Assembly (NCBI GenBank): GCA_027315365.1
Contig: DAHUYF010000206.1
Location: 1-52,639 of the forward strand
Direction of reading: 5' to 3'
Length of the DNA: 52,639 nucleotides
DNA from: Rhodospirillales bacterium
GTDB lineage: Bacteria; Pseudomonadota; Alphaproteobacteria; ATCC43930; CGMCC-115725
The position numbers and the translations under genes were made by a program. This document shows, piece after piece, positions 8,513 to 17,016 of this stretch. Positions within the stretch are counted from its first letter, which is position 1. Every line of letters starts with the position of its first letter. The notes beneath the pieces were generated by a model. That model worked only from the letters and a program-made list of their open reading frames with translations, did not search any database and was not told the DNA's origin.

Positions 8513-9495
8513 GGCGCGCTCTCCTCTTCGGCGGGGACGGCAGGCCGGCGCCTCGCCGCTGCCGGCCGCCGGTCGGCGCGGCGCACCTGCGTGACCAAGC
8601 TCAGCGCCTCGAGGCCGCACACCACCGCGGCGCCGATGTCGATCTCCCACCAGGCGAGGCCGAACACGGCCGAGCTCGGTGCCGCGTGATGATTGTTGTG
8701 CCAAGCCTCGCCCAGCGTCGCCACGCCCAGCAGCCAGTTGTTGCGGCTGCGGTCGGGGGTATCGAAGCGGCGGTATCCCGCCGCATGGGTGATGGAGTTG
8801 ATCGCGCCGGTGAGGTGATAGGACAGGAAGAGGCGCACGCCGCCGCCCCAGACCAGCCCGTCCCACGCGCCCACCGCCGAGCGCTCGATCAGCGCGCCGG
8901 CGCCGCCCGCCGCGGCGAGGCCGAGCAGTACCCAGCTGTAGTAGTGCCGGTTGATCCAGCCAAGCCGGCGGTCGCGCAGCAGGTCCTTGCAGAAATAGGC
9001 GGGGTTGCTGAGCTCGTGGCCGAAGCTCCAGCCGCCATGCGCGTGCCAGAGCCCGCGCCAGAACCCGAGCGCTCGCTCGCCTTGTCGATGCGGCGAATGC
9101 GGATCGCCCGCGGCATCGGCGAATTGATGATGGCGACGGTGATTGCTCACCCAGTAGATCGGCGGTCCCTGCGCCGCCATGCTGCCGAGGATGGCGAGCC
9201 CGGCCTGGACGCCGCGCCGCGCCTGGAAGGCGCGATGCGACAGCAGACGGTGGAAGCCCACGGTGATGCCGCTCATGGTGAGGAGGTAGAGCGCGAGGGC
9301 GAGCAGCACTTGCCACGCCTGCACCTCGCCGCGCCAGAGCTGGCGCAGCGCGATGGCCAGCGTCAGCGCCGGCAGCGCCAGGATCGCGGCGGCATGTATC
9401 CGTTGCCCCCGGCTTCCGGCGCGATGGCGCAACACCGGGGTTCGTGGCGTCGGCTGCGCCGCGGCCGGCGTATGCGCGGCGGGGTCGGGTGTCAC
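8509..9495 (-). CDS. Membrane fatty acid desaturase, Delta9/SCD-like (first in operon)
   Basis: A 328-residue integral-membrane diiron desaturase. The histidine boxes are His82/His87 (HRLLSH), His119/His122/His123 (HRRHH) and His266/His269/His270 (HNNHH), with GDPHSP after the second box. The ATG at 9495 overlaps the FAAL stop by 4 nt. The N-terminal 30 residues are Pro/Ala-rich and the C-terminal 25 residues Arg/Ala/Glu-rich; both tails look disordered and are absent from the second desaturase. Keeping two non-identical copies in one operon suggests two positions on the chain or sequential desaturation (inference). The natural substrate could be acyl-ACP, given the neighbouring ligase and ACP. 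Confidence 0.87.
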   Translation of the reverse strand: MTPDPAAHTPAAAQPTPRTPVLRHRAGSRGQRIHAAAILALPALTLAIALRQLWRGEVQAWQVLLALALYLLTMSGITVGFHRLLSHRAFQARRGVQAGLAILGSMAAQGPPIYWVSNHRRHHQFADAAGDPHSPHRQGERALGFWRGLWHAHGGWSFGHELSNPAYFCKDLLRDRRLGWINRHYYSWVLLGLAAAGGAGALIERSAVGAWDGLVWGGGVRLFLSYHLTGAINSITHAAGYRRFDTPDRSRNNWLLGVATLGEAWHNNHHAAPSSAVFGLAWWEIDIGAAVVCGLEALSLVTQVRRADRRPAAARRRPAVPAEEESAP

Positions 9496-11159
9496 GCCGG
9501 CGCCTGCGCCGGCATGCTGTCGAAGCCGCCGTTCTCGAGCAGCGTGCGGCAGGCGGCGCGGCGGACCTTGCCGCTGGTGGTGCGCGGCAGGCTGCCCGGC
9601 CGGATCAGCAGCACGCGGCTCACCTGAAGCCCGTGCTCGGCGGTGATCGCCTCGCGGATATCGGCGCTGACGCTGGCGGGATCGGCATGCCGCCAGCCTT
9701 CGCGCGTCAACTCGTGGATGATCGCCACCGCGGCGCGTCGCCCTTCCTCGATGCCGAGCGCGACGCCGCCGCTCTTCGCCAGCAGCGGGTTGGCCCGCGC
9801 GGCGGTGGCCTCGATATCCTCGGGATGATGATTGCGGCCGCGGACGATGATCAGCGTCTTGAGCCGACCGGTGACGAAGAGCTGGCCGTCGCGCAGGAAG
9901 CCGAGATCGCCGGTGCGCAGGAACGGTCCTTCATTGCCCGGGGCCATCCGCGCCCCGAAGCTCTCCGCCGTCGCCTCGGGCCGGTTGTAATAGCCGCCGG
10001 CGACGCTGGCCCCGCTCAGCCAGATCTCGCCGGTCTTCCCTTCGGGCAAGGCGCGGCGCGACAGCGGATCGACGATGACGAGACCGGCGCCCGGCGCCGG
10101 CCGGCCGCAGCCGACCAGCGCCGGCGCGACGCCGCGCGGCACCACCGCCGGTTCCTCGCCTTGCGTCGCGCCGGCGGCGAAGAGCGTGCTCTCGGCCATG
10201 CCGTAGCAGGGATAGCAGGCGCGGCGGCGGAAGCCAGCCGGCGCGAAGGCGGCGGCGAAGCGCTCGATCGTCTCGGCATGCACCGGCTCGGAGCCGTTGA
10301 AGGCGACTTGCCAGCAGCCGAGATCGAGTGCGCCGCGCTGCTCGGGCGCGGTCTTGTCGACGACGAGGTCGTAGGCGAAGTTCGGGCCGCCGCTGACCGT
10401 GCCGCGATGGGTGCTGATCGCCTTCAGCCAGCGCACGGGCTTTTGCAGGAAGGCGACCGGCGGCATCAGCACGCAGGTGATGCCGAGATAGAGCGGCTGC
10501 ATGACGGTGCCGATGAGGCCCATGTCGTGGAACAGCGGCAGCCAGCTCACGAAGCGCGATTCGCGCGACAGGCGCATCGAATGCCGGATGGCCGCCTGGT
10601 TGTGCATGAGATTGGCGTGGCTGACCATGACGCCTTTGGGCGTTCCGGTCGAGCCGGAGGTGTATTGCAGGAAGGCGAGAGCGTCGGGCGGGAGGCGCCG
10701 ACCGCCCCAATCCTCGCCATCGCCTTCGGCGGTTTCGAGCGCGAGCCAGGCAACACCCGCGGCGGCGTCGGCGAAGGCCGGTTTGAGATCGGCGCGCACA
10801 TCGCCGGTGGTCAGGATCGCGGCGACCTCGGCATCGCGGGCGATCGCCAGCAGCGTGCCGAGCGAGCGGTTGCGTCGCGGCACCGCGGCCGGCACTGCGA
10901 TCACGCCGGCGCTGAAGCAGCCCATCAGCGCGTCGATGAAATCGAGCCCGTCGCGCAACAGCAGCAGCACGCGCCGGTCGGCAAGGCGAAGGCGCGTCAG
11001 CCAGGCGGCGATCGCGCACGCCCGGCGGTGCAGCGCGGCGAAGGAGCGCCGCTCGGTTTCCGCTTCGCCGTTCGCGAGGTAGACGTATCCTTCCTGCGCC
11101 GCCTCCGCCGTGGCGTGACGCTCCAGCAGCGCGACCAGCGTTGCCGCCGCTTCCCCCAT
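9492..11159 (-). CDS. Fatty acyl-AMP ligase (FAAL)
   Basis: A 555-residue adenylate-forming enzyme that activates a free fatty acid with ATP and, as a FAAL, would pass the acyl-adenylate to an ACP rather than to CoA. It has the P-loop motif YTSGSTGTPKGVM, SWLPLFHDMGLIG, GPNFAYDL, CYGMAEST, and LRTGDLGFL followed by VTGRLKTLIIVRGRNHHPED, the signature of FAALs; the conserved Lys of SGKVRR is near the C-terminus. The ATG at 11159 (MGEAAATL) is preferred over an upstream in-frame start at 11192; a G-rich GGGAGG lies about 14 nt before it. It is the first gene of a five-gene unit in which consecutive genes overlap or nearly touch. A 215-bp gap separates it from the GFA gene upstream, so the operon promoter should lie there. 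Confidence 0.9.
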   Translation of the reverse strand: MGEAAATLVALLERHATAEAAQEGYVYLANGEAETERRSFAALHRRACAIAAWLTRLRLADRRVLLLLRDGLDFIDALMGCFSAGVIAVPAAVPRRNRSLGTLLAIARDAEVAAILTTGDVRADLKPAFADAAAGVAWLALETAEGDGEDWGGRRLPPDALAFLQYTSGSTGTPKGVMVSHANLMHNQAAIRHSMRLSRESRFVSWLPLFHDMGLIGTVMQPLYLGITCVLMPPVAFLQKPVRWLKAISTHRGTVSGGPNFAYDLVVDKTAPEQRGALDLGCWQVAFNGSEPVHAETIERFAAAFAPAGFRRRACYPCYGMAESTLFAAGATQGEEPAVVPRGVAPALVGCGRPAPGAGLVIVDPLSRRALPEGKTGEIWLSGASVAGGYYNRPEATAESFGARMAPGNEGPFLRTGDLGFLRDGQLFVTGRLKTLIIVRGRNHHPEDIEATAARANPLLAKSGGVALGIEEGRRAAVAIIHELTREGWRHADPASVSADIREAITAEHGLQVSRVLLIRPGSLPRTTSGKVRRAACRTLLENGGFDSMPAQAPA

Positions 11160-11374
11160 GAACCGCCCTCGCACCTCCCGGCGCCCCGACACGCGCTCGC
11201 CCCCCGGCGGCGATCCTGCTGACAGCTTGGGCCCGTGAGTTCAATCCCGTGCGCGCTCACCATATCATTCAACCGCAGCGTTTCCCAAGCGCGTTCGGCC
11301 GGTTCCCGAGCGCGGCGACCCGACGTTCGGTTTCCCGCAGGCTTCGGCCGGCAGCGGGAGGCGATCTCGTCGCT

Positions 11375-11806
11375 TCAGGACGGTGCGGCGGCGACGGTGA
11401 CAGAGGCGATCCAGCTGCGGCCCCGGCGCGCCAGCCGCTCCGGCGTGGTCTCGCCCTCGAAGCTCAGCACCTTGACCGGTTCGGGCGCGGCGACGTCGTG
11501 AAGCGTGTTGACGTTGACGACGGCGTAGTCGCGCCCGTCGATGGTGCTGATGGCGTAGGTGTAGATGCCGCAGCGGCTGCAGAAATGGCACTCCGCGGTG
11601 TGGGTTTCGAAGGCATAGCGCGACACTGCCGCCGGGTCCTTCACCGTCACCGAGAGTACGGCGCGCGGATGACCGGTATAGATCACCCCCTGCTTGCTGC
11701 AGAACGTGCAGCCGCAGCGCCGCAGCACCAGCGCATCCAGCGGCCAGTCGAGGGTGTAGCTGATGTTGCCGCAATGGCATTCGCCGCGATACGCCTGCAT
11801 GGGCAT
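11375..11806 (-). CDS. GFA (CENP-V/GFA) zinc-domain protein
   Basis: A 143-residue protein of the glutathione-dependent formaldehyde-activating enzyme family. The cysteine pattern is complete: CHC (Cys10, Cys12), CGCTFC (Cys31, Cys33, Cys36) and CHFCSRCG (Cys73, Cys76, Cys79), which together bind two zinc ions in the family structure. Most members have no proven enzyme activity, so binding of a small thiol adduct is only a possibility. It is transcribed toward the FAAL operon with a 215-bp gap and is probably a separate unit. A second in-frame ATG follows the first by two codons (11800). Confidence 0.85.
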   Translation of the reverse strand: MPMQAYRGECHCGNISYTLDWPLDALVLRRCGCTFCSKQGVIYTGHPRAVLSVTVKDPAAVSRYAFETHTAECHFCSRCGIYTYAISTIDGRDYAVVNVNTLHDVAAPEPVKVLSFEGETTPERLARRGRSWIASVTVAAAPS

Positions 11807-12066
11807 GCTCCCTGGCTCGATTCCGCGGCGCGATTATCGCCGTCTCCGCCCTGCACATCCAGCCCGCACGCGCAATCAAAAATAGAATATCATGGGGCCG
11901 GCTGCTCCGCGGCGTCCCCGTACGCGGCGGGAGCCACGCGAAAAACCTCGCGCCGGCGGTGCGGAAGTGATTCAATGCCTGACTGGCTCCGGGTGAGATG
12001 GCGACGACATGGTGGCACGCGGCCGGTCGGATTCCTCATGCATGAGCGGGCGCTTCTGAGGGCGGG
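11807..12066. other. Divergent intergenic region
   Basis: A 260-bp space between the divergent GFA and cyclase genes. No convincing ORF is seen. An unusually AT-rich patch at about 11874-11891 interrupts otherwise GC-rich DNA and is a plausible promoter location for either gene. No clean -35/-10 pair with correct spacing could be assigned. Confidence 0.4.
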
Positions 12067-15000
12067 ATGGAGAGCGTTGCAGCCTGGCTCGAGGCACTGG
12101 GCCTTTCCGAGTACGCACGGCGTTTCGTCGAGCACGACATCGACCTTCCGGTGCTGCGCGACCTGACCGAGGAGGATCTGAAGGAGCTCGGCGTCTCGCT
12201 CGGTCACCGCCGTCGGCTGCTGCGCGCCATCGCCGAGCTGCGTGCCGTCCCCACGGCGCCGATCGGGCGCGCCGAGCGGCGCCAACTCACCGTCATGTTC
12301 TGTGACCTCGCCGGTTCGACCGCACTCTCGGCGCGGCTCGATCCCGAGGACACGCGTGAGGTCATCCGCGCCTATCAGCAAGCATGCGCCGCGGTGATTC
12401 GCGCCTATGACGGCTTCGTCGCCAAATTCATGGGCGACGGCGTGATCGCCTATTTCGGCTATCCGCGCGCGCATGAAGACGATGCCGAGCGGGCCGTGCG
12501 CGCCGGGCTCGACATGGTGGCGGCGATCGGCCGGCTGGAGACGCGAGCCGGTGCGCCGCTCCAGGCCCGTGTCGGCATCGCCACTGGTGCGGTGGTGGCC
12601 GGCGACCTCGTCGGCGAAGGTACGGCGCAGGAGCAGGCGGTGGTCGGCGACACCCCCAATCTTGCGGCGCGGCTGCAGGATCTCGCCGAGCCTGCCAGCG
12701 TGGTCATCGCCGCGGCGACGCGTCGGCTGATCGGCGGCCTATTCGCCGTGCGCGACCTCGGCCGCCACGAGCTCAAGGGCTATCACGCGCCGGTGCAGGC
12801 CTGGGCGGTCGACGGCGCCGCCGCCTCCGACAGCCGCTTCGAGGCGGTGCGCGCCGCACATCTCACCAGCTTCGTCAACCGCGAAGCCGAGACCGGCGTG
12901 CTGCTGGAGCTGCGGCGCCGCGCCTGGCGCGGCGAGGGCCAGGTGGCGTTGCTCACCGGCGAGGCGGGCATCGGCAAATCGCGCATCGCCGCTTGGCTCG
13001 CCGATCGGCTGGTGGCCGAGCCGCATACGCGTCTGCGCTTTCAATGCTCGCCCTATCACAGCAGCAGCGCGCTTCACCCTTTCATCAGCCAGCTCGACTA
13101 CGCCGCCGGCTTCAAGCCCGAGGATGGCGCCGGCAAGCGGTTGGAGAAGCTCGAGGCGATGCTGGCGGAATGGACGCCCGACGTGGCCGTGGTGGCGCCG
13201 TTCTTCGCCAGCCTGCTCTCCATCGATGCGGGTGGCCGCTATCCCGCGCTCGGGCTCAGCCCGGGGCAGCAGCGCCGCCGGATCCTCGCGGCACTGCTCG
13301 ATCGCTTCGAGGCGCTGGCGCGGCGCGAGCCGGTGCTGGTGCTGTTCGAGGACGCACACTGGTCGGACGCCACCTCGCTCGAGCTGCTCGACCAGGCGGT
13401 CGACCGCATCCGCGATCTGCCGCTGCTCATCGTCATCACCGCCCGGCCCGAATTCGCCGCCGCCTGGAGCGGCCGGCCCAACGTCAGCACCATCGCCCTC
13501 GGCCGGCTGCATCCCGATCACGCTCGCGCGATGGTCGAGCCGGTCACCGGCGGCCGTGCGCTGCCGGCCGAGGTGATGGAGCAGATCATCGCCAAGACCG
13601 ACGGCATCCCGCTCTTCGTCGAGGAGCTCACCAAGGCGGTGCTGGAATCGGGGCTGTTGGTGGAGGAGGCGGAGGGCTACAGCCTCGCCGGGCCGCTGCC
13701 GCCGCTCGCCATTCCAGCGACGCTTCAGGACAGCCTGCGCGCGCGGCTCGACCGCCTCGACGCGGTGCGCGACGTGGCCCAGGTCGGCGCCGCGATCGGC
13801 CGCAGCTTCTCGCATGCCATGGTCGCCGAAATATCGGGCCTTGCCGAGGCGCCGCTCGGCGCCGCGCTCGCCCGGCTGATCGACGCCGAGCTGGTCTATC
13901 AGGCCGGCGTGCCGCCCGAGGCCCTCTATACCTTCAAGCATGCGCTGGTGCAGGACGCGGCCTATGACAGCATGCTGCGCAGCCGGCGCCAGGTGCTGCA
14001 TGCGCGCATCGTGCATGTCATCGAGACGCGCTTTCCCGAGCTGGTCGAGAGCCAGTACGACGTCCTGGCCGAGCACTGCGCCCGCGCCGACCTCGGCGAG
14101 AAGGCGGTCGACTACTGGCTGAAGGCCGGCGAGCGCTCGTTGCAGCGCTCGCACATGGCCGAGGCGGTGACGCATTTTCGCGCCGCGCTCGCCGCGCTCG
14201 CCAGCCGACCGGACGGCACCGAGCGTCGCCGGCGCGAGCTCGACGGCGAGACCGGACTCGCGCAGGCGCTGATCGGCGCCAAGGGCTACGGCGCCCCCGA
14301 TACCATGGAAGCGTGGCGCCGCGCCCATGATCTCGCTGCGGCGGTCGGCGATGCGCATCAGCGCTTCGCCATCAGCTACGGCCTCTGGGTCGGTCAATAT
14401 GCGCAAGGCCATCTCGCGACGATCGGCGCGCTCGCGGCCGAGTGCTTGCGCGCGGCGGTGGCGGACGACGATGGCGTCCAGCTCTGCGTCGCGCACCGCA
14501 TGGCCGGCATCGCCTATCTCGTCACCGGCGATTTTGCGTCGGCGCGCGTCCATTGTGCCCGGTCCGTCGAATGCTACGACCCGGCGCGGCACGGCGCGCT
14601 GGCGCGGCAATTCGGCCATGACCTGCTGGCGGCGGCGCGATCCTTCGAAGGTTTGTCGCTGTGGACGTTGGGCTATCCCGAGCAGGCGCGGCAGGCACTC
14701 GACGCGGTGCTGGCCCATGCCCGCGGTCTCGGCCACGCGCCGAGCGTCGCCTATGCCTATTGGCATGCCGGCGTCCTTGGCGCGCTCATGCTCGGCGACG
14801 AGGCGCTGGTCGGCGAGCACGCCGCGGCGCTGCTGGCGGTCGCCGGCAAGCACGGGCTCGGCCTCTGGGAGCGCTGGGGGCAAATCGCCGAGGGCTGGTT
14901 CCGCGCGCGTGCGGGCGGGCAGGCCGTCGAGCAGATGCGTCTCGCCCTGCAGAGCGTGCGCAAGACCGGCCACCGCATCTACGAGACCACCGTGCTCGGC

Positions 15001-15390
15001 CTGCTCGGCGACGCGCAGGCAATGGCGGGCGAGGTCGACGCCGGACTCGCCAGCATCGAGGAAGGCATCGCGCTGGCAAAAGGCACGCGCCAGCTCTACT
15101 GGCTGGCCGAGCTCTACCGCCTGCAAGGCGGCTTGCGGCTGAAGCGCATCCCCGCCGACCGCCGCGGCGCCGAGGCTGCGCTGCGCCAGGCGGTGACTGT
15201 CGCGCGCGGCCAGCGGGCGCCGTCCTGGGAGCTGCGCGCCACCCTCGATCTGGCGCGGCTGCTGGCGGCGGAAGACGGGGCCGCCGAGGCGCTGGCGCTG
15301 CTCGAGCCGCTTTGGCACGGGTTCACGGAGGGGTTCGAGACGCGCGATCTCCGCGCCGCGCAGGCGCTTCTCGCCGAGCTGCGCCGCTGA
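12067..15390 (+). CDS. SAM-domain / class III nucleotidyl cyclase / AAA ATPase / TPR regulator
   Basis: A 1107-residue cytoplasmic multidomain protein. A sterile alpha motif domain occupies about residues 1-60. The class III cyclase domain (about 70-245) has metal ligands Asp80 (MFCDLAGST) and Asp124 (FMGDGV), Lys120 and Asp195/Thr196 (GDTPNLAARL), a pattern that favours ATP as substrate. An AAA/STAND-like ATPase follows, with P-loop GEAGIGKSR (298-306) and Walker B VLVLFEDAHWSD (about 430). The C-terminal third (about 660-1100) is Ala/Leu-rich helical repeat, TPR-like. Such fusions are common uncharacterised signalling proteins in Rhizobiales and Rhodospirillales. The ATG at 12067 has GAGGGCGGG just upstream. 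It stands alone as a single-gene unit; the stimulus and effector are unknown. Confidence 0.88.
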   Translation: MESVAAWLEALGLSEYARRFVEHDIDLPVLRDLTEEDLKELGVSLGHRRRLLRAIAELRAVPTAPIGRAERRQLTVMFCDLAGSTALSARLDPEDTREVIRAYQQACAAVIRAYDGFVAKFMGDGVIAYFGYPRAHEDDAERAVRAGLDMVAAIGRLETRAGAPLQARVGIATGAVVAGDLVGEGTAQEQAVVGDTPNLAARLQDLAEPASVVIAAATRRLIGGLFAVRDLGRHELKGYHAPVQAWAVDGAAASDSRFEAVRAAHLTSFVNREAETGVLLELRRRAWRGEGQVALLTGEAGIGKSRIAAWLADRLVAEPHTRLRFQCSPYHSSSALHPFISQLDYAAGFKPEDGAGKRLEKLEAMLAEWTPDVAVVAPFFASLLSIDAGGRYPALGLSPGQQRRRILAALLDRFEALARREPVLVLFEDAHWSDATSLELLDQAVDRIRDLPLLIVITARPEFAAAWSGRPNVSTIALGRLHPDHARAMVEPVTGGRALPAEVMEQIIAKTDGIPLFVEELTKAVLESGLLVEEAEGYSLAGPLPPLAIPATLQDSLRARLDRLDAVRDVAQVGAAIGRSFSHAMVAEISGLAEAPLGAALARLIDAELVYQAGVPPEALYTFKHALVQDAAYDSMLRSRRQVLHARIVHVIETRFPELVESQYDVLAEHCARADLGEKAVDYWLKAGERSLQRSHMAEAVTHFRAALAALASRPDGTERRRRELDGETGLAQALIGAKGYGAPDTMEAWRRAHDLAAAVGDAHQRFAISYGLWVGQYAQGHLATIGALAAECLRAAVADDDGVQLCVAHRMAGIAYLVTGDFASARVHCARSVECYDPARHGALARQFGHDLLAAARSFEGLSLWTLGYPEQARQALDAVLAHARGLGHAPSVAYAYWHAGVLGALMLGDEALVGEHAAALLAVAGKHGLGLWERWGQIAEGWFRARAGGQAVEQMRLALQSVRKTGHRIYETTVLGLLGDAQAMAGEVDAGLASIEEGIALAKGTRQLYWLAELYRLQGGLRLKRIPADRRGAEAALRQAVTVARGQRAPSWELRATLDLARLLAAEDGAAEALALLEPLWHGFTEGFETRDLRAAQALLAELRR

Positions 15391-15423
15391 AGAACGGCCG
15401 CAACCGGCGCCGCGCCGCTCGTC

Positions 15424-16068
15424 TTACCGCGCCAGCGTGAACGTGACCTTGCCGCTGTCGTCGTCGATGGTGAACTTCACCGGTACCTGCTGCGGCTCGC
15501 TGAGCCAGACTTGGTACCGGGTCTGGCCATCGATCTCGTATTCGCGGGCCGGCAGGCTGGCGCCGCCGACGGTGACGCTGGTCTCGCCGCCGCCGCTGAC
15601 GTGCACCGGCTCGACCGCGCCGGTGTCGACCCGCATCATCGTGCCGGAGCCGATGAAATTCGCCGACCATGGATTGGCCGGGCGGATGTCGGCCGGTGCG
15701 GCGACGGTGCCGCGCGGCGAGGCGATGACGAAGCTGTCGCCCTTGGCCTCGCCGCTCACCTCCAGCGCGCGCCCGTTCTTGGTGGTGACGCCGTGGAAGT
15801 AGATCAGACGCCCGCCACGCCAGCGCTCCTGCCGCTGCGCGTCCTCGCGATGCAGGACGATGCCGAGCACGCTCACTTTGATGTGCGACTGGGTCAGCAC
15901 GGTGGTGATGTCGCCGCTGCGCTCCACCGTGTTGCTGTAGATGCCGATGTCGCCGTAGACCGAATGCTTGATGGTGTAGCGCAGCACTTCCGCGGTCGGG
16001 AGGGCGGCGCCGCGATCGGCCGGCAGCGCCGCGAGCAGTCCGGCGAGGAGGAGCAGGCGCGCGCGCAT
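15424..16068 (-). CDS. Exported DUF6134-like protein
   Basis: A 214-residue protein with an N-terminal signal peptide (MRARLLLLAGLLAALPADRG), predicted periplasmic. The body is beta-rich with the pattern IKVSVLGIVLHR, ERWRGGRLIYF and TTKNG, which I recognise as the uncharacterised DUF6134 family. No catalytic residues are apparent. It ends 33 nt from the convergent cyclase gene and begins 11 nt downstream of the ferritin-like gene stop, so the two are probably co-transcribed. Confidence 0.65.
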   Translation of the reverse strand: MRARLLLLAGLLAALPADRGAALPTAEVLRYTIKHSVYGDIGIYSNTVERSGDITTVLTQSHIKVSVLGIVLHREDAQRQERWRGGRLIYFHGVTTKNGRALEVSGEAKGDSFVIASPRGTVAAPADIRPANPWSANFIGSGTMMRVDTGAVEPVHVSGGGETSVTVGGASLPAREYEIDGQTRYQVWLSEPQQVPVKFTIDDDSGKVTFTLAR

Positions 16069-16079
16069 CCGGCCGGCTC

Positions 16080-16916
16080 CTAGGTCAGAAAGAACAGGCG
16101 CGAGGCCGAGGCCACCGCCGGCACCGCCAGGCGCCCCAGCGGCGCGCCGAGGCCGAGCGGCTTCAGCAGCATCTTGCTCGCCATGCGATGCGGGAAGTGG
16201 CGTGCCGCCAGCGGCCGAAGCTGGGCGCGGAACGCCGCGTAATCGTCCGCACGAAACTCGGCGTTCGGGTTGCGCGCGAGGTAGACGTGCTTGAAGGCAT
16301 AGAACGCATCTTCAGCGTCGACTTCACCGATCCGTGCCCAGAGGGTGCGGGCCACCGCCACGCGGCTCGGCCGCTCGTGCTCGCGATAGCGCAGGAAGAA
16401 GCGGTAGAAATGCTTGTAATGACGCACCTCGTCGGCGCTGATCGCCGCGGCGAGCCGGCGCAGCACCGGCTCCGGGCTGACCTCCGCCAACGCGCGGTAG
16501 AATGCCGCCGTACCGGTTTCGACGACGCAGCGCGCCGCCATCTCCAGCGCGAGCGTCCCGGCAAGCTGATCGACCGAGCAGAACCGCTTGAACTCGGCGA
16601 GGAACTTGGCGTAGGCGCCGTCCCAGTCGAAATCCGGCCAGGCGGTCTCGACATAGCGCTTCAGCGCCCGCCCGTGCTGCAACTCCTCGCTCTCCCAGGC
16701 GTGCTCCAGCCAGTCGACGACCTCGCCGTCGCCACGGAAGAAATCGGCGAGGTTGCGCGTGTAGACGTCGGAGGTGATCTCGACGAAGGACGCCGAGGCG
16801 ACGATGTGCAGCAACAGCTCGTTGCCCGCCACCGCCGCGTGCTCGATCGCGTGGTAGGGGATGGCGTCGACCGACCACGGCGCGCCGCCGGGATATCTGG
16901 CCTCCTCCTGCGTCAT
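16080..16916 (-). CDS. Ferritin-like diiron protein, acyl-ACP desaturase-like fold
   Basis: A 278-residue soluble four-helix-bundle protein. A complete six-ligand diiron pattern can be traced: Glu46, the ExxH pair Glu78/His81 (EELQH), Glu133, and the second ExxH pair Glu163/His166 (DEVRH). This is the arrangement of soluble acyl-ACP desaturases and related oxygenases. The ATG at 16916 (MTQEEARYPGG) is chosen over an upstream in-frame extension that is low-complexity and unlike the family. The substrate is unknown. Its neighbours are an exported protein downstream and a flavin monooxygenase-like gene upstream on the same strand, with a 100-bp gap holding a perfect palindrome. Confidence 0.75.
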   Translation of the reverse strand: MTQEEARYPGGAPWSVDAIPYHAIEHAAVAGNELLLHIVASASFVEITSDVYTRNLADFFRGDGEVVDWLEHAWESEELQHGRALKRYVETAWPDFDWDGAYAKFLAEFKRFCSVDQLAGTLALEMAARCVVETGTAAFYRALAEVSPEPVLRRLAAAISADEVRHYKHFYRFFLRYREHERPSRVAVARTLWARIGEVDAEDAFYAFKHVYLARNPNAEFRADDYAAFRAQLRPLAARHFPHRMASKMLLKPLGLGAPLGRLAVPAVASASRLFFLT

Positions 16917-16985
16917 CAATCCCTTCCTGAGCCGTCGAACGCCTCTCCCAAGGCGGCGTTCCGTCTCACACGTGGGGACTTGCGC

Positions 16986-17002
16986 CGCGGTTGACAACCG
17001 CG
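16986..17002. repeat. Perfect 8-bp inverted repeat
   Basis: CGCGGTTG, one base (a), CAACCGCG. It lies 70 bp upstream of the ferritin-like gene start and 15 bp beyond the stop of the flavin monooxygenase-like gene. It could be an operator for the former or a transcription-attenuating hairpin for the latter; there is no T-tract. Its arms resemble the inner stem of the double-hairpin repeats at 34162, 38078 and 39985, but the rest of that element is missing. Confidence 0.5.
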
Positions 17003-17016
17003 CCGGTCCGGCCAGG

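Noticed and set aside
6349-11159. The lipid operon as part of a PKS or NRPS cluster
   Set aside because: No ketosynthase, acyltransferase, condensation domain or thioesterase is encoded nearby; the flanking genes are tadA and a GFA protein.
9444-11222. A 592-codon plus-strand frame opposite the FAAL gene
   Set aside because: Shadow of the minus-strand ligase, which has every expected adenylation motif.
12739-15318. An 859-codon minus-strand frame opposite the cyclase gene
   Set aside because: The plus-strand protein has intact domains throughout; the antisense translation is low-complexity His/Arg/Gly-rich sequence.
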